DNA of 64,000 bases from Chitinophaga sedimenti. Its GTDB lineage: Bacteria > Bacteroidota > Bacteroidia > Chitinophagales > Chitinophagaceae. Both the position numbers and the translations under genes were made by a program. The notes beneath the pieces were generated by a model that was given only the letters and a program-made list of their open reading frames with translations, ran no database searches and was not told where the DNA came from. The DNA lies in contig NZ_JAKUKA010000001.1 in assembly GCF_023156195.1 (NCBI RefSeq), positions 2,728,001 to 2,792,000 of the forward strand, in the 5' to 3' direction. Shown piece after piece: positions 59,561 to 64,000 of this stretch. How positions within the stretch are numbered: position 1 is the first letter of the stretch; each line of letters begins with the position of its first letter.

Positions 59561-59935
59561 TTAGTTACCACCGCCGCCCTGGCCACGACGTTCTCTCATT
59601 TTCGCCTGCTCTTCCTGGTATTTTTTGTACTGCTCTTCGGTGAGTACACCTTTGATTTTCTCGTTCAGCGCTTCCCTGTTTTTCTGCATGGTTTCGCGAT
59701 CGGGACGCTGGCCGCTCTGGAATACTTTGTCCATTTCTTTGTTGTTGTTCAACAGGATAGTATCCAGTTTGGTTACCTGCTCAGCCGAAAGGGTCAGTTG
59801 CTCTTTCATGCGGTCCAGCTGCATTTTAGTGCGCTCTTCGGCAGTGCGGCGCTGGCCGCCCGGGCCTTGTGCGCTGGCAGTAAAGGAACCGGCAAGCAGC
59901 AGGCCCATGAACATCATGATGATTTTGTTTTTCAT
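59561..59935 (-). CDS. Spy/CpxP-like periplasmic LTXXQ protein
   Basis: An intact 124-residue protein. A signal peptide (KIIMMFMGLLLAGSFTASAQ) is followed by two helices with LTLSAEQVTKLD and LTEEQYKKYQEEQAKM, both variants of the LTXXQ motif. The tail is Arg/Gly-rich (RRGQGGGGN). Such proteins are small chaperones or sensors of the envelope. It is the last gene of the ECF sigma/anti-sigma cluster. Confidence 0.82.
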   Translation of the reverse strand: MKNKIIMMFMGLLLAGSFTASAQGPGGQRRTAEERTKMQLDRMKEQLTLSAEQVTKLDTILLNNNKEMDKVFQSGQRPDRETMQKNREALNEKIKGVLTEEQYKKYQEEQAKMRERRGQGGGGN

Positions 59936-59974
59936 CTTCTTTGATTGTTTAAATGAATGATTCGAGTTACGGGT

Positions 59975-60489
59975 TTATGATTTGTTTTTGATACTGTCTT
60001 GTTTTTCTCCCCGGTCGCGGCGGTAAGGGCCGCTCATTTTCCGGATCACCTGGTTCACGAGCGAATCGAAGCGTGGACGCTGCTCGTCCGTACAAAGCCC
60101 CCGCACCTGCTGAAAGTGGCGGAACACCTGCATGTCGATCGACTTCTGTTTCAGTGCGATCGAATCGCCATAACTGCTTACTACCGAATCGGGCACCGCA
60201 TCGCGGTACAATTGCTGGTAAAAGCTGTCTTTCGCCGCGCGCATCTCTGTAAAAACGGTTTCATCCGGTCCCAGTGCTGCTCCCGTAAATGGTTATACGT
60301 TTCCATCTGCTCCTTGTTAAAACCTACTTCTTTCTCCAGGATGATGGCTACATCGTACCCACCGCCCCTGGGTTTACCCGAACGCTGCGGCTGCGGCGGT
60401 TTCAGGAAAACAAAGAAAACAAGCATAGCTACGTTCGTGATCAGCAGGATGACTACCAGAATGCCGAGTATCCTGCTCTTAGTTGGCAT
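59975..60489 (-). CDS. Membrane-anchored LTXXQ/heavy-metal-sensor-like protein (frame broken)
   Basis: The start at 60489 (MPTKSRILGILVVILLITN) is chosen because it begins the TM segment; an upstream ATG at 60519 is in frame but lies deeper in the anti-sigma gene. After one TM a periplasmic helical domain (LEKEVGFNKEQMETYNHLR and FRHFQQVRGLCTDEQRPRF) resembles CnrX/Spy-type sensors, with the second motif as LCTDEQ. One break near 60230 joins MKPFL to MRAAKDSFYQQL. About 170 residues. It overlaps the end of the anti-sigma gene by 11 nt. Confidence 0.75.
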
Positions 60490-60841
60490 CGTCATCAGGG
60501 CAATGTTTTTCATCATCATAAAAAGTTACCACACTCAGGTTATACTCGTCGGCAAAGGCCTGCAAAGCTACCTGCTCCTGCCGGGCGGGCGCCGGATTCC
60601 ACTGTTTCAGCAGTGTGACTGCATTGATCAGCAGTATTACCGCAATACCGGTAATGGCTACTGCGGGACGGGCAATAAAACCAGCCAGGCGTTCTATCGC
60701 CGAAGGCTGCTCCTGTTGCATACGCGCCTGCAGACGGGTATAGAAAAAATCGCCGGGCGTAGCCCGCCCACTTCCATCCATACTGTTCAGTACGGCATCA
60801 ATCTCCTTCTCTATGTCATGGCTCTTTCTCATACGGTACAT
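60479..60841 (-). CDS. Putative single-pass anti-sigma factor
   Basis: An intact 120-residue protein. A cytoplasmic half of about 60 residues (MRKSHDIEKEIDAVLNSM) with the PGDFFYTRLQARMQQE pattern precedes one TM (VAITGIAVILLINAVTLL) and a short acidic end. The pattern is common among small anti-sigma proteins next to ECF genes in Bacteroidetes. It lies 42 nt after the sigma gene. No zinc-binding His/Cys (ZAS) motif is present. Confidence 0.7.
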   Translation of the reverse strand: MYRMRKSHDIEKEIDAVLNSMDGSGRATPGDFFYTRLQARMQQEQPSAIERLAGFIARPAVAITGIAVILLINAVTLLKQWNPAPARQEQVALQAFADEYNLSVVTFYDDEKHCPDDDAN

Positions 60842-60883
60842 ATTTATTAGACGACAATCCGGGGAAAAACCTCCGCAACTTTT

Positions 60884-61444
60884 TCAACTTTTATAATATT
60901 TTTCCAGCTGCTCCCTCAAATTCGCTTTGGCACGATGCATCAGCCCCTCCACGGAAGCCAGGCTGATGTCCATTACGGCCGCAATTTCTTTTGCAGGCAA
61001 GCCTTCCAGCTTATGCAGCACAAAAACGGCTTTCTGGTTTTCGGGCAAACGCGCCACGGCGCGAAATAACAGCGTAGAACGCTCCTTGTTGGCCAATGTT
61101 ACACCGGGATGCTCAAAGTCAGCGGGTTCTGGCACCGGCGCATCCTGCAACCCGAACAGACTGGTAATTTTCGCCCAGCGCTTCTTGCGGGTTTTGCGGC
61201 GCAGGTGGTCCAGCGATTTGGTAACAGTAATACGGTACAACCAGGTGCTGACACTGGATTCCCCTTTAAACGACGACATCGATTCGTAAGCCTGTATAAA
61301 AACTTCCTGGGTCACATCTTCTGCATCTTCTGCCTGTTGCAGTATACCAATAGCCGTATTGTACACCATGTCTTTACAGGTGTTCACCATATTTGAAAAA
61401 GCAGACGCGTCGCCCTGCTTCAGGTTGTCGATAAGGCCGGCCAA
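60884..61444 (-). CDS. ECF RNA polymerase sigma-70 factor, envelope-stress type
   Basis: A 186-residue sigma factor. Region 2 is FSNMVNTCKDMVYNTAIGIL and QEVFIQAYESMSSFKGESSV, and region 4 is LEGLPAKEIAAVMDISLASVE with a complete helix-turn-helix. The listed start is a TTG; in frame codons read upstream as RKVQLHPLAGL with no ATG, so either a non-ATG start is used or a base is wrong near 61450-61470. It heads a run of anti-sigma, sensor-like and Spy-like genes, a plan like cnrYXH or cpx systems. Confidence 0.83.
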   Translation of the reverse strand: MAGLIDNLKQGDASAFSNMVNTCKDMVYNTAIGILQQAEDAEDVTQEVFIQAYESMSSFKGESSVSTWLYRITVTKSLDHLRRKTRKKRWAKITSLFGLQDAPVPEPADFEHPGVTLANKERSTLLFRAVARLPENQKAVFVLHKLEGLPAKEIAAVMDISLASVEGLMHRAKANLREQLEKYYKS

Positions 61445-61514
61445 AGGGTGAAGTTGAACTTTTCTACTGCAGTGCGGCCGCCCCGTTATAATAACGGAAA
61501 CGGCCTCCTAGCAA

Positions 61515-64000
61515 TTATGATCTTTTGCCGAAATTTTTCAGCTTGTAAGTAAATGTAAGCATAAAATACTGGCGTAATACCATGGTGCTGACGTCTTCGA
61601 TGACGTTGCCGTCCACCGTACGGCTGATGCTCCTGTTCTGGTTCAGCAGGTCAAACACGCTCAGGCGCAGCTCTCCTTTCTGCTCTTTCAGGAATTTCTT
61701 ACCCACACCTGCGTTCCAGAGCCAGTACGACTGGTTGTAACCGTCGGCCAGACCGCTATAAAACTGGTTATTGATATCGGTGTTCAGGAACCAGCCGTTT
61801 TTGCTGAGCAGGTTCAGGCGTGCGCCGGCTACGTGGGAGAAATAGTTATAGTTCTGAGAAGGCTGCACCGTATTTTTCACCACGTTATAGTTTGCGTTGT
61901 ACGATACAGTGAAGTCAATATACTCGCTTACGTTGCTGGACAATACCACGCCGCCATTGTAATTGAAGTTATCGGTCAGGCTGGTTACCTGGTTAATGAT
62001 GCCCGGTACGCGCGAATAGCTGATGCCACCGTTCAGGTTCACATTGGTTTTGATCGCTTTCACGAGGATACCGTAGTTCAGGAAACCGTTCACGCTCCAG
62101 TAACCATCCAGGTTCACGGGTTTGGTTAACTGCGAACCGCGTTTGAGTGTATCGTTGCTCACCACCAGCGAATCGGCGCCGCGCACTACATAAGTAGCAT
62201 TGGCTACGTAGTCCTGCGTTTTCTGGAAAAACAGGTTGGCTACGAAGCTGGAGCCGTTCGATGTGTTCGCGAAGTTATAGCGGGTATTGAGGGTGTGTGA
62301 GTACTGCTGGTTCAGGTCGGGGTTACCGGTTGTCCAGAACAACGGGTTACTGACATTGTACACGCCCTGCAGCTGCGTAATCGACGGCTGTGTGGTACGC
62401 GCACGATAGAATAACCGGATGCTGTTGCGGTCGTCGAATTTCCAGCGCATCATGGCGTTGGGCAACACGTTCGTAAAGCTCTTCCGGGTCCGGGTAGTCA
62501 TCGGGAACGTCTGGTCGCCGTTCAGTTCAGAATACTGGTAATCGGTACCCACGGACAACATTTTATCACGGTCGCCGAAACGGTAGGTTATACCGCCGTT
62601 CTGGGTCATATAAGTATTGGAATATACGTTGGACAATGTTGTGTCAAACTGGGAGTATTTATTCTCTACATCATCGAACAAGTAAGCCTTTTGATCGGCG
62701 TTTGTTTTAGAATACGAAGGGTTATAACTGATCTGCAACTGGCTTTTCTGCCCTATTGGTTCGGTGTACGACAAGTTAGCCGATAACTGGTAACCATCGC
62801 TGTTGGGGAGCGTATGGCGGTCGCTGGAATCTGAAGGCTGCGCCACGTTGTTGGCAACATTGGTGGTATATACCTGCTGGTAAGTTTCGCCGGTGCGTTT
62901 GTTTACGCCGGTAGTAACCCCAGGGTAATGGTGCGTCCGCGTTTCGCGAAAGCGTGCCTGTACAAAATATTGTTATTGAAGTTGAATCCTTTGTTTTCGT
63001 TGGTCCGGTTGTTATAGGTAAGCGAATACGCCTTTACCGGGTCATACCCCAGCGAGCCTTCGGTTAAACTGCTGCTGGTGTTATCCTCGGAAGCTGATGT
63101 TCGGCGTAATGAACAGGGTATTGAACGAGTCAATTTTATACTCCAGCCGCAGGTTGATACGGTGGTTGTAGTTTTTACTGTTGCTTTGTGCCGTTTCTTT
63201 ATAATAAGTAGATGTATCTGCACTCAGGATCGTTTGCCGGTCGGTGCTCGTCCGGTTCTCATTAATACTATTATTGAAGAAATAGCTGCCCGTTACCTGC
63301 AATTTTTTACCCCAGTTATCGGTGAAGTTAATACCGAAGGAGTTGGTTTTATTGTTACCGCTGGCATTACCGACCATGAAGTTACCGGAGTTACCCCCGC
63401 CCCAGCCACCGAAGCCGCCACCACCGCCACCGCGTCCACCACGGCCACCACCACCGCCGCGGCCACCAAATCCACCACCGCCACCGGTTACACCGAGAAT
63501 ATCCTGCATGGAAAAGTTTTGCTGGTTGATGTTGTTGGCCATGCCGATAATCGAAATCCTGCGGTCGCCGTTAAAGATGTTTACGTTGCCGCCGGCACTG
63601 TAACGCTCGTCTGTACCATACCCGGCATATAACTTACCGAACTGTGAAGCGCGCACGTTGCCATTGGTCACGATGTTGATGGTTTTATACGAGTTACCGT
63701 CATCGAAGCCCGTAAACTGTGCCTGGTCGCTCATTTTGTCGAACACCTCAATTTTGCTGATTACCTCGGCAGGCAGGTTGCGGAGGGCAAGTGTCGCATC
63801 TTCACCGAAATACTCCTTGCCATCCAGCAATACCTTGCGCACGTTTTCGCCCTGTGCTTTTACCGTACCATTCTCCACTGTGATACCCGGCATTTTCGTT
63901 ACCAGGTCTTCGCCCGTGGCATCGGGATTAGTTTTAAAAGCCGATGCGTTGTATTGTGCGGTATCGCCTTTTTGTTGCACGGGTGGCACCTGCCCTTTTA
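61515..64000 (-). CDS. Outer-membrane beta-barrel protein with carboxypeptidase-type plug (partial, frame broken)
   Basis: The gene continues past the right edge. The readable part starts in a TonB-receptor-like plug (VTKMPGITVENGTVKAQGENVRKVLLDGKEYF split across residues; key KVLLDGKEYFGED, then LPAEVISKIEVFD). A Gly-rich loop (about residues 165-205 of the visible part) has GGGGGFGGRG and GGWGGGN runs, and a long barrel ends TFTYKLKNFGKRS at 61515. This layout is that of the OMP_b-brl_3 family of SusC relatives. Frames break near 63090 and 62890-62930. About 825 residues are visible. It is 70 nt downstream of the sigma gene's start side and read in the same direction as it. Confidence 0.82.

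Noticed and set aside
63322..63603. Plus-strand Pro-rich frame opposite the Gly-rich loop
   Set aside because: It is the antisense of GGN codons (CCN gives Pro) in a well supported minus-strand gene.
1..64000. CRISPR array, rRNA genes or prophage structural genes
   Set aside because: No regularly spaced repeats, no rRNA-like sequence and no capsid, portal or tail homologues were seen in any frame.

Overview
The window looks like chromosomal DNA from a Bacteroidetes bacterium, most likely Chitinophagaceae (Chitinophaga-like). The evidence is two SusC/SusD outer-membrane uptake loci with FecR anti-sigma and ECF sigma genes, a GldG-type ABC component, GSCFA and DUF4974-type proteins, and promoters of the Bacteroidetes form TTTG-N19-TAnnTTTG. 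About forty single-base frame breaks interrupt otherwise conserved reading frames, many at homopolymer runs. Since housekeeping genes (rlmB, NUDIX, bioF, ECF sigma) are hit as often as accessory ones, I read these as mostly consensus errors and give each gene its reconstructed extent.

Layout. 1-767 is the end of a GldG-like transporter gene. 955-13056 (minus strand) is a Sus-like locus read ECF sigma, FecR, DsbD-alpha/TlpA, SusC, SusD, then three more TlpA-like thioredoxins. 13.5-23.1 kb is an A+T-rich accessory region against a tRNA-Lys gene. The last 16 bases of that tRNA plus 4 more are duplicated at 14846-14865. The duplication brackets an island of about 8 kb with a very large GHKL-ATPase/SF1-helicase gene (or gene pair), a truncated Fic gene and a possible IS256 scrap. 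A decayed tyrosine integrase lies just outside the distal repeat, which suggests two successive integrations at one tRNA site.

23.2-40.3 kb is a core-like region: penicillin acylase, BioF-like enzyme, MiaE, patatin/BamA-type protein, MFS carrier, a NUDIX-rlmB-HMG-CoA-lyase-GSCFA cluster, GNAT-DinB fusion with a DMT exporter, an overlapping arsR-ada(Zn domain)-alkA-ogt alkylation-repair operon, and a divergent MocR regulator. 41.3-48.0 kb is a TetR-controlled TolC/HlyD/two-ATPase/two-permease exporter with palindromic operators. Cardiolipin synthase follows.

49.9-58.7 kb is a second Sus-like locus (divergent ECF sigma, FecR, SusC, SusD, two lipoproteins). 59.5-61.4 kb encodes an ECF sigma, a single-pass anti-sigma candidate and two LTXXQ/Spy-like envelope proteins. 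The window ends inside an outer-membrane beta-barrel gene.

The best candidate for a little-described system is the GHKL-helicase gene in the tRNA-Lys island: a giant ATPase plus helicase alone in a mobile context is typical of anti-phage loci, but no function is demonstrated by the sequence.
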